64,000 bases of DNA from Caulobacter sp. (GTDB lineage: Bacteria; Pseudomonadota; Alphaproteobacteria; Caulobacterales; Caulobacteraceae). Shown one piece after another: positions 25,257 through 34,172 of the stretch. The notes below the pieces were generated by a model that made no database searches, was not told the origin of the DNA, and was given only the letters and a program-made list of their open reading frames with translations. Both the position numbers and the translations under genes were made by a program. The number at the start of each line of letters is the position of its first letter. Within the stretch, counting starts at the first letter, position 1. The stretch is from contig NZ_JAGIBH010000005.1 in the NCBI RefSeq assembly GCF_017744445.1, positions 310,001 to 374,000 of the forward strand, written 5' to 3'.

Positions 25257-26647
25257 CCCTGCTCCGGCGCGGCGCGCCGCTGTTCGTCCAGGCCCTGGGC
25301 CTCGTCATCATCACCCTGGTGGCGGCCCAGCTGATCTCGATCGCGGTTATCTTCAACCTGCCCCCGCCCCCGCCGGAGTTCTACCGGTCCAGCGAGATCG
25401 CGCGCGCGATCAAGACCGGCCAATCCGTGCCCAGCCGCGACGGCCGCGCCCTGGTCGTCCGCCACCACGGCTCGGTCCGCGCCATCGGCCCCGACAACCC
25501 GCGCCGCGCCGAGTTCAAGGCCGAGATGAGCCGTCTGCTGGACGTGCCGGTCAACCGCATCGAGATCCAGATCGACAACGGCCCGCGCTTCTTCGTGCGC
25601 CGCCAGCCGGTCACCCCGCCCAAGACCGATCCCGCGCCGCCGCCGAACCGCGCCCGCGAGCCCTTCGCCCGCGAGCCGGGCGGCAAGCCGCAGGGCAAGG
25701 ACGAACAGCTGATGTTCGGCGACTTCAAGCTGGGCGTGCGCCAGAGCGACGGCCACTGGCTGATCGTCGAACCCAAGCCGACCTTCTTCCGTTTCGACAG
25801 CTGGCAGCAGCGCGTGCTGCTGATCCTGTTCCTGTCGGTGGCCGCCGTGACGCCGCTGGCGTGGCTGTTCGCCCGCCGCCTGGCCCAGCCGATCACCGCC
25901 TTCGCCGACGCCGCCGAGCGCCTGGGCAAGGACCCGCGTACGCCGCCGCTGGCCATGTCCGGCTCCAGCGAGGTGCTGGCCGCCGCCACCGCCTTTAACA
26001 TGATGCAGGAGCGCCTGCGCCGCTACGTCGAGGACCGCACGGCCATGGTCGGGGCCATCGCCCACGACCTGCGCACGCCCCTGACCCGCCTTAAGTTCCG
26101 CATCGAGGCCGCGCCAGACGATGTGCGGCCCAAGCTGGCCGCCGACATCGACCAGATGGAGGCGATGATCGCCGCCACCTTGGGCTTCGTGCGCGACACC
26201 AGCCGTCCGGCCGAACGCACCAAGCTGGAACTGTCCTCGCTGCTGGAAAGCGTGATGGACGAAGCGGCCGAGACCGGTGGCGACACCACGGTCGATCGCT
26301 CCGAGAAGGTGGTGATCGAAGGTGACCCTGTGGCCTTGAAGCGCCTGGTCGCCAACCTGGTCGAGAACGCCCTGAAATACGGCGGGACGGCGCGCGGCCG
26401 GGTCTATGCCGAGGGCCACATGGCGATCATCGAGATCGAGGACAACGGCCCCGGCGTGCCGCCGGCCGAGCTGGAGCGGGTGTTCGAGCCCTTCTATCGC
26501 GGCGAACCATCGCGCAACCGCGAGACCGGCGGCATCGGGCTGGGCCTGGCGGTCGTCCGCTCGCTGGCCCGCGCCCATGGCGGCGACGTGACCCTGCACA
26601 ATCGCACGGGCGGCGGCCTGCGCGCCTGCGTCTTCCTGCCGGCCTGA
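25253..26647 (+). CDS. membrane sensor histidine kinase
   Basis: The 464-residue kinase pairs with the upstream regulator (ATGA overlap). Layout: membrane helix (about 10-32), periplasmic domain (33-180) that opens with five prolines and has a second Pro/Arg-rich stretch near 125-145, second helix (about 186-205), HAMP linker, dimerisation helix with His271 in I-A-H-D-L-R-T-P-L, and catalytic domain with N-L-V-E-N-A-L-K-Y, D-N-G-P-G-V and G-I-G-L-G-L-A. It is an EnvZ/PetS-type kinase. The Pro-rich periplasmic sensor is not one I recognise. Confidence 0.94.
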   Translation: MTLLRRGAPLFVQALGLVIITLVAAQLISIAVIFNLPPPPPEFYRSSEIARAIKTGQSVPSRDGRALVVRHHGSVRAIGPDNPRRAEFKAEMSRLLDVPVNRIEIQIDNGPRFFVRRQPVTPPKTDPAPPPNRAREPFAREPGGKPQGKDEQLMFGDFKLGVRQSDGHWLIVEPKPTFFRFDSWQQRVLLILFLSVAAVTPLAWLFARRLAQPITAFADAAERLGKDPRTPPLAMSGSSEVLAAATAFNMMQERLRRYVEDRTAMVGAIAHDLRTPLTRLKFRIEAAPDDVRPKLAADIDQMEAMIAATLGFVRDTSRPAERTKLELSSLLESVMDEAAETGGDTTVDRSEKVVIEGDPVALKRLVANLVENALKYGGTARGRVYAEGHMAIIEIEDNGPGVPPAELERVFEPFYRGEPSRNRETGGIGLGLAVVRSLARAHGGDVTLHNRTGGGLRACVFLPA

Positions 26648-26781
26648 TAGCCGCCAGCAAGGCTGAGTGGCGCTTTGCGGCGAAAGCTGGGCGGATGTTG
26701 CCGCCTGGCAAGGCTCTAGGCCAAGCCTGACATCGCCGGGAAATCCAGACGAGCTTCAAAGCTCGGCTGACAGGAGACCCC

Positions 26782-27540
26782 ATGCGTATGACCCTTCGCT
26801 CGCTCGGCCTGACCGCCCTCCTCGCCGTCTCGCTGGCCGGCTGCGCGTCCGCGCCGCCGGAACGGCCGCACGGACGAGGCGGCCCTCCGCCAGGCGAAGG
26901 CGCCGGCGCCATGCGTGGCCCGCAGCTGTTCATCAGCCCGGCCGGCGAACCCTTCCGCGCGCCGCCCGGCGCTCCCTACCCGGTCAAGACCTGGTTCGAC
27001 GGCGCCGACGCCAATCACGACGGCGCGCTGAGCCGGGACGAGTTCGTGGCCGACAGCCTCCGTTTCTTCGCCGTGGTCGATGTCGACAAGAACGGCGTCA
27101 TCGACGGCTTCGAGGTCTCCAACTACGAAACCCGTATCGCGCCCGAGATCATCGGCGGCGTGGCGCCCGGCTCCATGCGACGCGGGCCGATGGGCCAGGG
27201 TCCGGACGGCGACGACGACGCCCCACGCCGGCGCCCGCAAGGGACCAACGTGCTGCAGGGCGCGGCGCTGTTTGGGCTGATCGCCGAGCCGGAACCGGTC
27301 ATGGCTTCGGACGGCGACTTCGACCGCCGGATCACCCAGGCCGAGGCGACCAAGGCGGCCAAGACCCGCTTTGCCCTGCTCGACACCGACAAGGACGGCG
27401 TCCTGAAGCTGGAGGAGCTGCCCAAGACCCCCGCCCAGACGGGCCTGCGCCCCGGCGCCAAGGGCAGCAAGGGCAAGGGCGGCGGCATGGGCCGTCGCGG
27501 CGGTGGCGGCGGTCGCGGGGGCGGTCACCGCCGTGGTTAG
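26782..27540 (+). CDS. EF-hand calcium-binding lipoprotein
   Basis: The 252-residue protein has a lipoprotein signal with lipobox L-A-G-C (Cys21) and so is envelope-anchored. Four EF-hand-like loops are visible: D-A-N-H-D-G-A-L-S-R-D-E (about 75), D-V-D-K-N-G-V-I-D (about 100), D-G-D-F-D-R-R-I-T-Q-A-E (about 176) and D-T-D-K-D-G-V-L-K-L-E-E (about 201). The tail is a Gly/Lys/Arg-rich basic stretch ending in G-H-R-R-G. It lies 134 bases after the histidine kinase gene; calcium sensing or a regulated envelope role for the two-component system is a guess. Its stop overlaps the stop of the convergent DUF1345 gene. Confidence 0.85.
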   Translation: MRMTLRSLGLTALLAVSLAGCASAPPERPHGRGGPPPGEGAGAMRGPQLFISPAGEPFRAPPGAPYPVKTWFDGADANHDGALSRDEFVADSLRFFAVVDVDKNGVIDGFEVSNYETRIAPEIIGGVAPGSMRRGPMGQGPDGDDDAPRRRPQGTNVLQGAALFGLIAEPEPVMASDGDFDRRITQAEATKAAKTRFALLDTDKDGVLKLEELPKTPAQTGLRPGAKGSKGKGGGMGRRGGGGGRGGGHRRG

Positions 27541-28205
27541 CCGCCGATCAGGCCCGCGATGATGTTGATGCCTAGAGCCAGGATGGCGGTGTTGTAGAAA
27601 TAGGCCGCCGCGGCGTGGGCGGTGACCAGCTTGCGCAGCTTCGAGGTCAGGATGCTGTTGTCCGACACCTGGAAGGTCGCCCCCACGCTGAAGGCCAGAT
27701 AGGCGAAGTCCATGTAACTGGTGGGCGGCTCGCCCGGAAAACCGATGCCGCCCTTGCCCTTCCCGTCACCGAAGTGGCGATGGGCGTAGTGCAGGACAAA
27801 GGCCGACTGCAGCACCAGCCACGACAGCACCAGGGTCACCCCGGCGCAGGCGCCGATGAAGGCCTTCGTCGCGTCGGCAGCGCTCTTGACAGCGATCATG
27901 GCGTCGACCACCGCGCCCAAGCTCGCGGCGATGGCGGCCAGGACGATCAGCAGCAGAATCGGCACGCCCTCGTCTTCCTGCGCCGCCCGCGAACGAACCT
28001 CGGCCTCATCGGCCTTGAGAAACAGCAACCACGTCGTGAACAGATAGACCAGCGCGGCGGCGTCCCAGCCCAGCAACAGGTGCGATCCCTTCGGCGCGCC
28101 AAAATATTTCGCCGCGCTCCAACTGATTATTCCGGCGGCGAGACCGGCGGCCAAACGCCAGTGGGACGCGGCGCGATCGACCATCTGCTTGGACTTTCGG
28201 GTCAT
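27537..28205 (-). CDS. DUF1345 family membrane protein
   Basis: The 222-residue inner-membrane protein matches DUF1345, with about five hydrophobic helices and the family motif M-D-F-A-Y-L-A-F-S-V-G-A-T-F-Q-V-S-D after a loop (G-F-P-G-E-P-P-T-S). The family often resembles ion-channel-like pores but its function is not established. Start ATG at 28205 sits 61 bases from the divergent small gene. It converges on the EF-hand gene with a three-base overlap of stop codons. Confidence 0.85.
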   Translation of the reverse strand: MTRKSKQMVDRAASHWRLAAGLAAGIISWSAAKYFGAPKGSHLLLGWDAAALVYLFTTWLLFLKADEAEVRSRAAQEDEGVPILLLIVLAAIAASLGAVVDAMIAVKSAADATKAFIGACAGVTLVLSWLVLQSAFVLHYAHRHFGDGKGKGGIGFPGEPPTSYMDFAYLAFSVGATFQVSDNSILTSKLRKLVTAHAAAAYFYNTAILALGINIIAGLIGG

Positions 28206-28323
28206 TCTCCGACGACTCCTTAATGGCCGGTCTGTCTCGGTGCGGCGTAATTAGTGTGATCCGCGTGTGAACCGAAAGCGTCTTCGCTGGTTACTTCACC
28301 GGAACGATCAGGAAACGACACCA

Positions 28324-28461
28324 GTGACCGACCCAGACGCCCCGCCTCCGCCCGAGCCTAAACCGCCCGAGTACGAGCCTGGCGTCATCCCCGTCGAGGA
28401 GCCCCCCACCTCGCCGCCGGTCGATCCAGGGGACGACCGTCCCTATGGCGCCGCGACCTGA
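28324..28461 (+). CDS. small proline-rich acidic protein, hypothetical
   Basis: A 45-residue ORF from GTG at 28324, chosen because AGGAAA lies eight bases upstream; a longer reading from GTG at 28267 adds 19 basic residues. The product is about one-third proline with many Glu and Asp (P-P-P-P-E-P-K-P-P-E, then P-T-S-P-P-V-D-P) and is probably disordered. It is followed by the KGG protein gene 38 bases later and may share its transcript. Confidence 0.5.
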   Translation: MTDPDAPPPPEPKPPEYEPGVIPVEEPPTSPPVDPGDDRPYGAAT

Positions 28462-28499
28462 ACATCCGTCCAGTACAAGACCCGACCAGGAGCCCCCAC

Positions 28500-28703
28500 A
28501 TGGACATCGATAGCGAACGTCCCCGCGGTCGTCGCGGTTTCGCCGCCATGGACCCGGAACGCCGCCGCGAAATCGCCAGGAAGGGCGGAGCTAGCGTGCC
28601 CAGCGAAAAGCGCAGCTTCGCCAAGGATCGAGACCTGGCGGCCAACGCCGGACGCAAGGGCGGTTCGTCCTCGCGCGGCGGTCGTCCCGGCGAACGCCTC
28701 TAA
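28500..28703 (+). CDS. KGG-repeat stress-induced protein
   Basis: The 67-residue basic protein has two copies of the KGG motif (about residues 26-30, R-K-G-G-A; and 50-55, R-K-G-G-S), the hallmark of the small stress-induced hydrophilic family (con-10/GsiB-like). The sequence between has F-A-K-D-R-D-L-A-A-N-A-G. It is probably cytosolic, disordered and induced in stationary phase or stress. AGGAG precedes the ATG by seven bases, and a terminator follows. Confidence 0.85.
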   Translation: MDIDSERPRGRRGFAAMDPERRREIARKGGASVPSEKRSFAKDRDLAANAGRKGGSSSRGGRPGERL

Positions 28704-28729
28704 GGGGCGACAAGCGGAACACGATCCAG

Positions 28730-28765
28730 ACGCGCCGGTCCCGATCTTCGGAACCGGCGCGTTTT
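28730..28765 (+). terminator. rho-independent terminator after the KGG gene
   Basis: ACGCGCCGGT pairs with ACCGGCGCGT around a 13-base loop that itself can pair (TCC/GGA), followed by TTT. It lies 27 bases after the stop. A second stem, CCTGACCG/CGGTCAGG at 28790-28815, spans the stop codon of the convergent ergothioneine gene. Confidence 0.75.
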
Positions 28766-28802
28766 CGCGCGTGTGTGGGAGGCTTAATGCCTGACCGTCG
28801 CC

Positions 28803-30965
28803 CTAGGCGGTCAGGGCGTAAACCGCGAAGGTGGGATTCTCGCTGACCCAGCGCTGGGCCACGGTCCAGCCGGCGCGCTTGGCGATCTGTTCGAAGGCTT
28901 CGGCCGGATACTTGTACGAGTTCTCGGTGTGGATGGTCTCGCCGGCGGCGAACCGGAAGCCGTAGTCGCCGACCATGACGATCTGGTCGCGCGTGCTCTC
29001 CAGATGCATCTCGATGCGGCTCTCCTGCGCGTTCCACACCGCCTTGTGAGTGAAGGCGGCCGGGTCGAAGGTCCCGCCCAGCTCGCGATTGATGTGCACG
29101 AGGACGTTGCGGTTGAACGCCGCCGTTACGCCCTGCGCGTCGTCATAGGCCGGGATCAGCACGGCCGGGTCCTTGGCGACATCGGCCCCGACGATGAACA
29201 ACGAGCCCTCGCCCAGCAACGTCCGCGCCTGGCGCAGCAACGCCTCGGCCTCGTCCGGCGCGAAATTGCCGATGGTCGAGCCGGGGAAGAACCCGACGGG
29301 CGTGTGGCCCTTGGCGCCTTCGGGCAGGGTCATGGCCTTGGTGAAGTCGTCAACCAGCGGGGCGACAGCCAGGTTCGGATAGGCCTTGCGCAGGCTGGTG
29401 GCGGCCTCGTCCAGGGCGGTCGGGCTGATATCGATCGGGGCGTAGACGGCGATCTGCGGCGCGGCGTCCAGCACGATGCGGGTCTTGGTGCTGGCCCCGC
29501 TGCCGAACTCGACCAGGGCCGCGCCATCCGGGATGCGCGCGGCGATCTCCGGCGCGATCTGGCGCAGCAACGCTGTCTCGGTGCGGGTCAGGTAGTATTC
29601 CGGCAGCTCGCAGATCGCCTCGAACAGGCGCGAGCCTTCGGCGTCGTAGAAGTACTTGGCCGGCAGGGTCTTGGGCGAGGCCGACAGACCTTTCACCACC
29701 TCGTCCAGGAAGCTGTCGCCCGGCTTGACCTCGCTGAGACGATCATCGTCGGCCAGGCGCACCCCGCCGAACATCCAACGGCTGCCCGGATGGAAGAAGT
29801 TGCGGTAGGTCGAGCGCGTATGCCCCGGCGGCGTGGCCTCACAGCCGCCGCGCAGGGTCATCTGGCTGACCATGAACTTGCCGTTGTACTCGCCCAGCGC
29901 GCCGGGCCCGGGCTTGAAGCCGGGATACGCGCCGTAGGCGCTGGCGGTCCACTGCCACGCGCCGCCATAGAGCTGGCGCAAGGCGGTCATGCCGCTGGCG
30001 GTGGCGGCGGCCTCCCACTCAGCCTCGGTCGGCAGGCGGCGCCCGCTCCAGGCGGCGTAGGCGGCGGCCTCGTAATAGCTGACATGGACGACGGGCGCGT
30101 TCGGATCGACCGGATGGCGGCCGCGCAGGGTCATGGTGGTCCAGGCGCCGTCCTCGTCGCGGCGCCAGTAGCCAGGAGCTTCCCAGCCCTCGGCATTGAC
30201 CGTGGCCCAGCCCTCGGACAGCCACAGGTCGGCGCGGCCATAGCCGCCGGCCTCGATGAAGGCTAGCCACTCGCCATTGGTCACCAGGCGGTCCGATAGC
30301 CGGAACGGCGCGACATAGGTCTTGTGGCGCGGGCGCTCGTTGTCGAAGGCGAAGCCGGCTTCGCAAGCGCCGATCTCGACCAGGCCGCCGGCGAAGCGGT
30401 GGAAGCGCTGCGGGCCGGGATCCGGCCGCGCCGGCGCGGCGCCGGGCTGGTAGGCCGGGCTCAGCGGCGACTGGGCGAAGAGGTGCAGGATGTCCATCAG
30501 GATCAGCTCCTGGTGCTGCTCCTCATGGTTCAGGCCCAGCTCCAGCCGTTCACGGATCTCGGGCGTCAGCGGACCTTCCAGCAGGCGGACCATGGCCGCG
30601 TCGACATGGGCGCGATAGGCGCCGACTGCCTGGGCCGACGGACGGGTCAGGAGGCCCCGCTGCGGGCGCGGCTGACGCGGACCGACGGCCTCGTAGTACG
30701 AATTGAATAGGTAGCCGAAGGCGGGGTCGTAGACCGTGTAGCCCGGCAGGAACGGCGTCAGCAGGAAGGTCTCGAAGAACCAGGTCGTATGGCCCCGGTG
30801 CCATTTGGTCGGGCTGGCGTCGGGCATCGACTGGGCCGATTGGTCCTCGGGAGACAGCGGCGCGGCCAGGGTCTCGGTGCGTCGGCGCACCATCTGATAG
30901 CGATCCACGAGCGCTTCAACGGAGCATTCCGCGACAGTCATCGCGGGCATATCGTCCGGGGTCAT
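28803..30965 (-). CDS. fused ergothioneine sulfoxide synthase EgtB and histidine methyltransferase EgtD
   Basis: One 720-codon frame joins two enzymes of ergothioneine synthesis. The N-terminal half is EgtB: a DinB-like bundle with H-R-G-H (His56), the iron motif His147-x3-His151-x-Glu153 (N-H-E-E-Q-H-Q-E), and an FGE-like domain (about 195-405) with P-T-E-A-E-W-E and the terminal T-Y-R-N-F-F-H-P-G-S-R-W-M-F. It makes the sulfoxide from trimethylhistidine and a thiol. The C-terminal half (about 418-720) is EgtD, which trimethylates histidine: K-Y-F-Y-D-A-E-G-S-x-L-F near 445, E-F-G-S-G-A-S-T-K for SAM, F-P-G-S-T-I-G-N-F near 555 and F-N-R-N-V-L-V-H-I-N-R-E-L. GCAGGAG lies five bases before the ATG. 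No stop or good internal start separates the halves. EgtA, EgtC and EgtE are not seen here. Confidence 0.92.
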   Translation of the reverse strand: MTPDDMPAMTVAECSVEALVDRYQMVRRRTETLAAPLSPEDQSAQSMPDASPTKWHRGHTTWFFETFLLTPFLPGYTVYDPAFGYLFNSYYEAVGPRQPRPQRGLLTRPSAQAVGAYRAHVDAAMVRLLEGPLTPEIRERLELGLNHEEQHQELILMDILHLFAQSPLSPAYQPGAAPARPDPGPQRFHRFAGGLVEIGACEAGFAFDNERPRHKTYVAPFRLSDRLVTNGEWLAFIEAGGYGRADLWLSEGWATVNAEGWEAPGYWRRDEDGAWTTMTLRGRHPVDPNAPVVHVSYYEAAAYAAWSGRRLPTEAEWEAAATASGMTALRQLYGGAWQWTASAYGAYPGFKPGPGALGEYNGKFMVSQMTLRGGCEATPPGHTRSTYRNFFHPGSRWMFGGVRLADDDRLSEVKPGDSFLDEVVKGLSASPKTLPAKYFYDAEGSRLFEAICELPEYYLTRTETALLRQIAPEIAARIPDGAALVEFGSGASTKTRIVLDAAPQIAVYAPIDISPTALDEAATSLRKAYPNLAVAPLVDDFTKAMTLPEGAKGHTPVGFFPGSTIGNFAPDEAEALLRQARTLLGEGSLFIVGADVAKDPAVLIPAYDDAQGVTAAFNRNVLVHINRELGGTFDPAAFTHKAVWNAQESRIEMHLESTRDQIVMVGDYGFRFAAGETIHTENSYKYPAEAFEQIAKRAGWTVAQRWVSENPTFAVYALTA

Positions 30966-31275
30966 GAGCACTCCTGCGGGAACCGGCGGGCCAAGCTTAA
31001 GCCCAGGCGACGACAACGTTCCCGGAACTTCGGTGTTCCGCCGCGCCCTGACAAGGACGCTACCCGCGCGCTGCTGCCAGGATGTGACAGGAGCAGACAC
31101 GCAAGGCTTGAACGGAAAAACTCAAATCGAGCGCAGAAACCTTGGAGGGCGCCGGTTTGCGGAGACGTCTACCTAGTGGAGGACGTCGGCAGCCCCTTAC
31201 GTCGACGGACCTGCCGGTCGGGGAATTGAGCAGCTCCGACCGGCGATCCCACCCAGCAAAAGCTAATCTTGCCCC
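30966..31275. other. 310-bp stretch without a supported gene
   Basis: The stretch lies between the end of the TetR gene and the start of the ergothioneine gene, which are on the same strand. It should contain the promoter of the latter. A 70-codon plus-strand frame here has no ribosome site and a random-looking composition. I see no clear hairpin terminator behind the TetR gene. Confidence 0.5.
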
Positions 31276-31911
31276 TCACTCTTCGAGCGGCGCGTCCAGC
31301 AGAGCGTCGATCATCGCCTGCAGCACTTCGGTGGCGCGCTTGGGCGAAAGCTCCTGGTCGCGGCGCAGCCGGTTCCAGGCGTCGAAGCTGAGCAGCAGGT
31401 CGATGGCCTCGAAGCGGACGCGATCCTTGGCCAGTTCCGGCGGTAGCTGATAGCGCAGGATCTCGCGCGAGATCTCGACCATCTTGGCGCTGTCCAAAGC
31501 CAGGGCCGGCGAATGATGGCGATGAGCTTCAGAGGCCCGCTTGAACGGCCCGACCTTCTCGTAGGCCCCGCCCCGGCGCTCGACCAGCTCCAGCACCCGC
31601 TCGCGCCAGGTGACACCCTTGAAGGGGGTGTGGACCAGGGCCATCAGCTCGGCCTCGATCACCGCCGACATCTCGCGATACAGGCTCTCGAGATCCTTGA
31701 AGTGACGGAAGACCGTGCGCAGACCGACATCGGCGCGGGTGGCCACCAGCTCGGCCGACGGCGAGGGATCACCCTCGCGGACCAGTTCCAGCATGGCGGC
31801 GACGATGCGGGCCCGGCTGTCCTGCGAGCGCCGGCGGCGGCCATCCGCCTCCACGATCTTTGGGGACGGCGCCTCGACGTCTGGATGGACTTGGCGCTTG
31901 GCGGCGCTCAC
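31276..31911 (-). CDS. TetR family transcriptional regulator of the catabolic cluster
   Basis: The 211-residue protein begins at GTG 31911, with GGGAGA nine bases upstream. A basic N-terminus precedes the helix-turn-helix (about 28-70: S-R-A-R-I-V-A-A-M-L-E-L, A-D-V-G-L-R-T-V-F-R-H-F). The C-terminal ligand part is helical without a recognisable subclass. It is downstream of the hydrolase gene on the same strand (57-base gap), so both should be read from the promoter near 33.1 kb, where a perfect inverted repeat would suit autoregulation. Confidence 0.85.
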   Translation of the reverse strand: MSAAKRQVHPDVEAPSPKIVEADGRRRRSQDSRARIVAAMLELVREGDPSPSAELVATRADVGLRTVFRHFKDLESLYREMSAVIEAELMALVHTPFKGVTWRERVLELVERRGGAYEKVGPFKRASEAHRHHSPALALDSAKMVEISREILRYQLPPELAKDRVRFEAIDLLLSFDAWNRLRRDQELSPKRATEVLQAMIDALLDAPLEE

Positions 31912-31968
31912 GATCCGGCTTCTCCCTGCTGCTCCGCTTGAGTAGACCGCCCGCGCGCGCTCGGCCAC

Positions 31969-33066
31969 CTAAAACGGAAGAAGGTTCAGCCGGTTCGACC
32001 ATAGGACGTCCTGGCCGCCCACTGGCAGCGAGGCGAAATCGCCGTCGTGGCCGACCTTCAGAGGTCCGCCGAAGATGGCCCTCGAGCGCCCCAGGAACGG
32101 CCCCTCCAGCGCCTTGACCGGCAGCGGCGGGATGACGTGGTAGAACATCAGCGCCTTGACCCCCGCGTCCTTGGCCTCGCGCGCGGCCACCTCGGGCGGG
32201 GTGTGGTAGCTGAGGATGTCGTGGAAGATACGGGCGTAGTTCTCGCGCCCCGCGGCCAGGGCGGCCGCGCGCTGGTCGGCCACCAGGTTCGGAGCCAAAC
32301 CTTCGTGCAGCAGCATGTCGGCGCCCTTGGCGGCGCGGACCAGGCGCTCGGACGGCCCTGTGTCGCCGCTGATCACGACGCTGCGCCCTTTGTATTCGAA
32401 GCGGTAGCCGACCGCGCCCTCGACCGGATGGTGCGAGACCGGGAAGGCCCAGACCTTCAGGCCGGGCTTTTCCAAAACCAGCACGTCGGGCCCATTCGGA
32501 TCCGCGACGAAGGCGTGCGGCGTCCCGCCGAAACCCGACGGCGGCGCGACGGTCTCGCCATGGTGGGCGATGCGATAGCCGCGATCGGGGCCATAGGCTT
32601 GCTGGAAGCCCTGGACGACCGGCTCCAGGCCCGGGGGGCCGTGGATCGGCAGCGGCGCCCTGGCCGCCCCGGCCGCCCAGCGCTGCAGCATCAGCTCGCC
32701 CAGGTCGCCGATGTGGTCGGAGTGGTAGTGGGTCAGGAAGACGCCCGAAACGCGTGGCGGCGGGAGGTTCATCAAGAGCAGGTTGCGGGTCGAGCCCGGC
32801 CCGGAATCGACGACGAACAGGTCCCTGCCCGCCACTACCGCTACGCAGGGTCCGCTTCGCGTCGGATCGGCCATGGGCGAGCCCGAGCCGCACAGGCCGA
32901 CATGCAGCCCGTCCGGCAGCGCCGCGATCGGATCCTCGGCCATGATCTGCCGATAGACCTTGCTCATCCCCGCCTCGGCCAGGCGACCACGCAGCAGCCA
33001 GCCGCTTCCTGCCGCCAGCACGGCGATGGCGCCCACGACACCAAGACCGATCCAGACCTTACGCAT
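31969..33066 (-). CDS. exported metallo-beta-lactamase-fold hydrolase, AtsA arylsulfatase-like
   Basis: The 365-residue protein has an N-terminal membrane anchor or signal (about 5-25) and a zinc hydrolase domain with H-Y-H-S-D-H (113-118), later H-H-P, S-G-D-T-G-P and a final F-Y-H-V-I-P. The L-C-G-S-G-S-P entry and V-V-D-S-G-P-G-S-T-R resemble the AtsA-like group (type III arylsulfatases) and RNase Z relatives. Hydrolysis of a sulfate or related ester is a reasonable guess given the type I sulfatase nearby. GGGGAGG lies seven bases before the ATG. It is divergent from the dehalogenase. Confidence 0.82.
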   Translation of the reverse strand: MRKVWIGLGVVGAIAVLAAGSGWLLRGRLAEAGMSKVYRQIMAEDPIAALPDGLHVGLCGSGSPMADPTRSGPCVAVVAGRDLFVVDSGPGSTRNLLLMNLPPPRVSGVFLTHYHSDHIGDLGELMLQRWAAGAARAPLPIHGPPGLEPVVQGFQQAYGPDRGYRIAHHGETVAPPSGFGGTPHAFVADPNGPDVLVLEKPGLKVWAFPVSHHPVEGAVGYRFEYKGRSVVISGDTGPSERLVRAAKGADMLLHEGLAPNLVADQRAAALAAGRENYARIFHDILSYHTPPEVAAREAKDAGVKALMFYHVIPPLPVKALEGPFLGRSRAIFGGPLKVGHDGDFASLPVGGQDVLWSNRLNLLPF

Positions 33067-33117
33067 ATTCCGCCTCCCCTCGTCTTCATCGCGAGCCTTG
33101 ACCGAATGACCACATAA

Positions 33118-33134
33118 TGACACTCGTAGTGTCA
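33118..33134. promoter_or_regulatory. inverted repeat in the divergent hydrolase/dehalogenase promoter
   Basis: TGACACT and AGTGTCA are perfect 7-base arms around CGT. The site lies 52 bases upstream of the hydrolase ATG and 35 bases upstream of the dehalogenase ATG, placed to control both. On the minus strand it reads ATTGACACT-N3-AGTGTCAT, related to a site at 37328-37356. The likely binder is the cluster's own TetR protein. Confidence 0.6.
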
Positions 33135-33168
33135 ATATGAATCCGCGATGCGGACGGGAGGAAACGCC

Positions 33169-34101
33169 ATGGACGTGTTGCGGACGCCGGACGAGCGGTT
33201 CGAGGGACTGGCAGACTGGCCCTATGCGCCGCGCTACACCCCGGTATTCGACGCCGACGGCACGGCGCTGCGCATCCATCACGTGGATGAAGGCCCCAAG
33301 GACCAGCGGCCGATCCTGCTGATGCACGGCGAGCCGTCCTGGGCTTACCTCAATCGCCACGTCATCGCCGACCTGACCAAGCGCGGCCGGCGGGCGATCG
33401 CGCCGGACCTGGTGGGCTTTGGCCGCTCGGACAAGCCGGCCGCCCGCACCGACTACACCTATGAGCGGCACGTCGCATGGATGAGCGACTGGCTGGTCCG
33501 CAACGAGCTGACCGACATCGTCCTGTTCTGCCAGGACTGGGGTGGCTTGATCGGCCTGCGCCTGGTGGCGGCCTTCCCCGATCGGTTCGCCGCCGTGGTG
33601 GTGTCCAACACCGGCCTGCCGATCGGCGTGGGCAAGAGCGAGGCCTTCGAGGCCTGGCTGAACTTCAGCCAGAACGTCCCGGAGCTGCCGATCGGCCTCC
33701 TCCTGAACGGCGGCTCGGCGCGTGAGCTGACGGAGGCCGAGCGCGCCGCCTACGACGCCCCCTTCCCCGACGAGACCTACAAGGAAGGCGCGCGCATCTT
33801 CCCGGCTCTGGTGCCGATCACGCCCGAGCACGCCTCGGTGGCCGAGAACAAGGCCGCTTGGGCCGTGCTGGAGCGGTTCGACAAGCCGTTCGTCACGGCC
33901 TTCAGCGACGCCGACCCGATCACGCGCGGCGGCGAGACGGTGTTCCAGGCCCGCGTGCCGGGGGCAAAAACGGTCGCTCACACGACGCTCAAGGGCGGGC
34001 ACTTCGTCCAGGAAGACAGTCCGGGCGAAATCGCCGCCCTGCTGGACGCCCTGGCGGGGTCATTACCCGTTTCCAGTTCGGATGCGCTGGAAACCGTCTA
34101 A
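33169..34101 (+). CDS. haloalkane dehalogenase (alpha/beta-hydrolase)
   Basis: The 310-residue cytosolic enzyme hydrolyses carbon-halogen bonds to an alcohol and halide. Nucleophile Asp123 sits in C-Q-D-W-G-G, with halide-binding Trp124 next to it; H-G-E-P-S-W (54-58) forms the oxyanion site. The acid is Asp249 (or 247) in F-S-D-A-D-P-I-T and the base is His278 in G-G-H-F-V-Q-E-D. Acid placement resembles DhlA/HLD-I. ATG at 33169 has GGGAGG nine bases before it. Epoxide hydrolases share the fold, but D-W-G-G plus E-P-S-W favours dehalogenase. Confidence 0.9.
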   Translation: MDVLRTPDERFEGLADWPYAPRYTPVFDADGTALRIHHVDEGPKDQRPILLMHGEPSWAYLNRHVIADLTKRGRRAIAPDLVGFGRSDKPAARTDYTYERHVAWMSDWLVRNELTDIVLFCQDWGGLIGLRLVAAFPDRFAAVVVSNTGLPIGVGKSEAFEAWLNFSQNVPELPIGLLLNGGSARELTEAERAAYDAPFPDETYKEGARIFPALVPITPEHASVAENKAAWAVLERFDKPFVTAFSDADPITRGGETVFQARVPGAKTVAHTTLKGGHFVQEDSPGEIAALLDALAGSLPVSSSDALETV

Positions 34102-34172
34102 CTTCACCTTATACCCCGTTTTGGGGTCGCGCCGCTCACCGCGCGATCCGAAGCGTTCGCGGAGCCCGCTGA

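Noticed and set aside
28803..30965. Ovothiol synthase OvoA as identity of the fused gene
   Set aside because: OvoA also joins a sulfoxide synthase to a methyltransferase, but the C-terminal half here has EgtD motifs (F-P-G-S-T-I-G-N-F and F-N-R-N-V-L-V-H-I-N-R-E).
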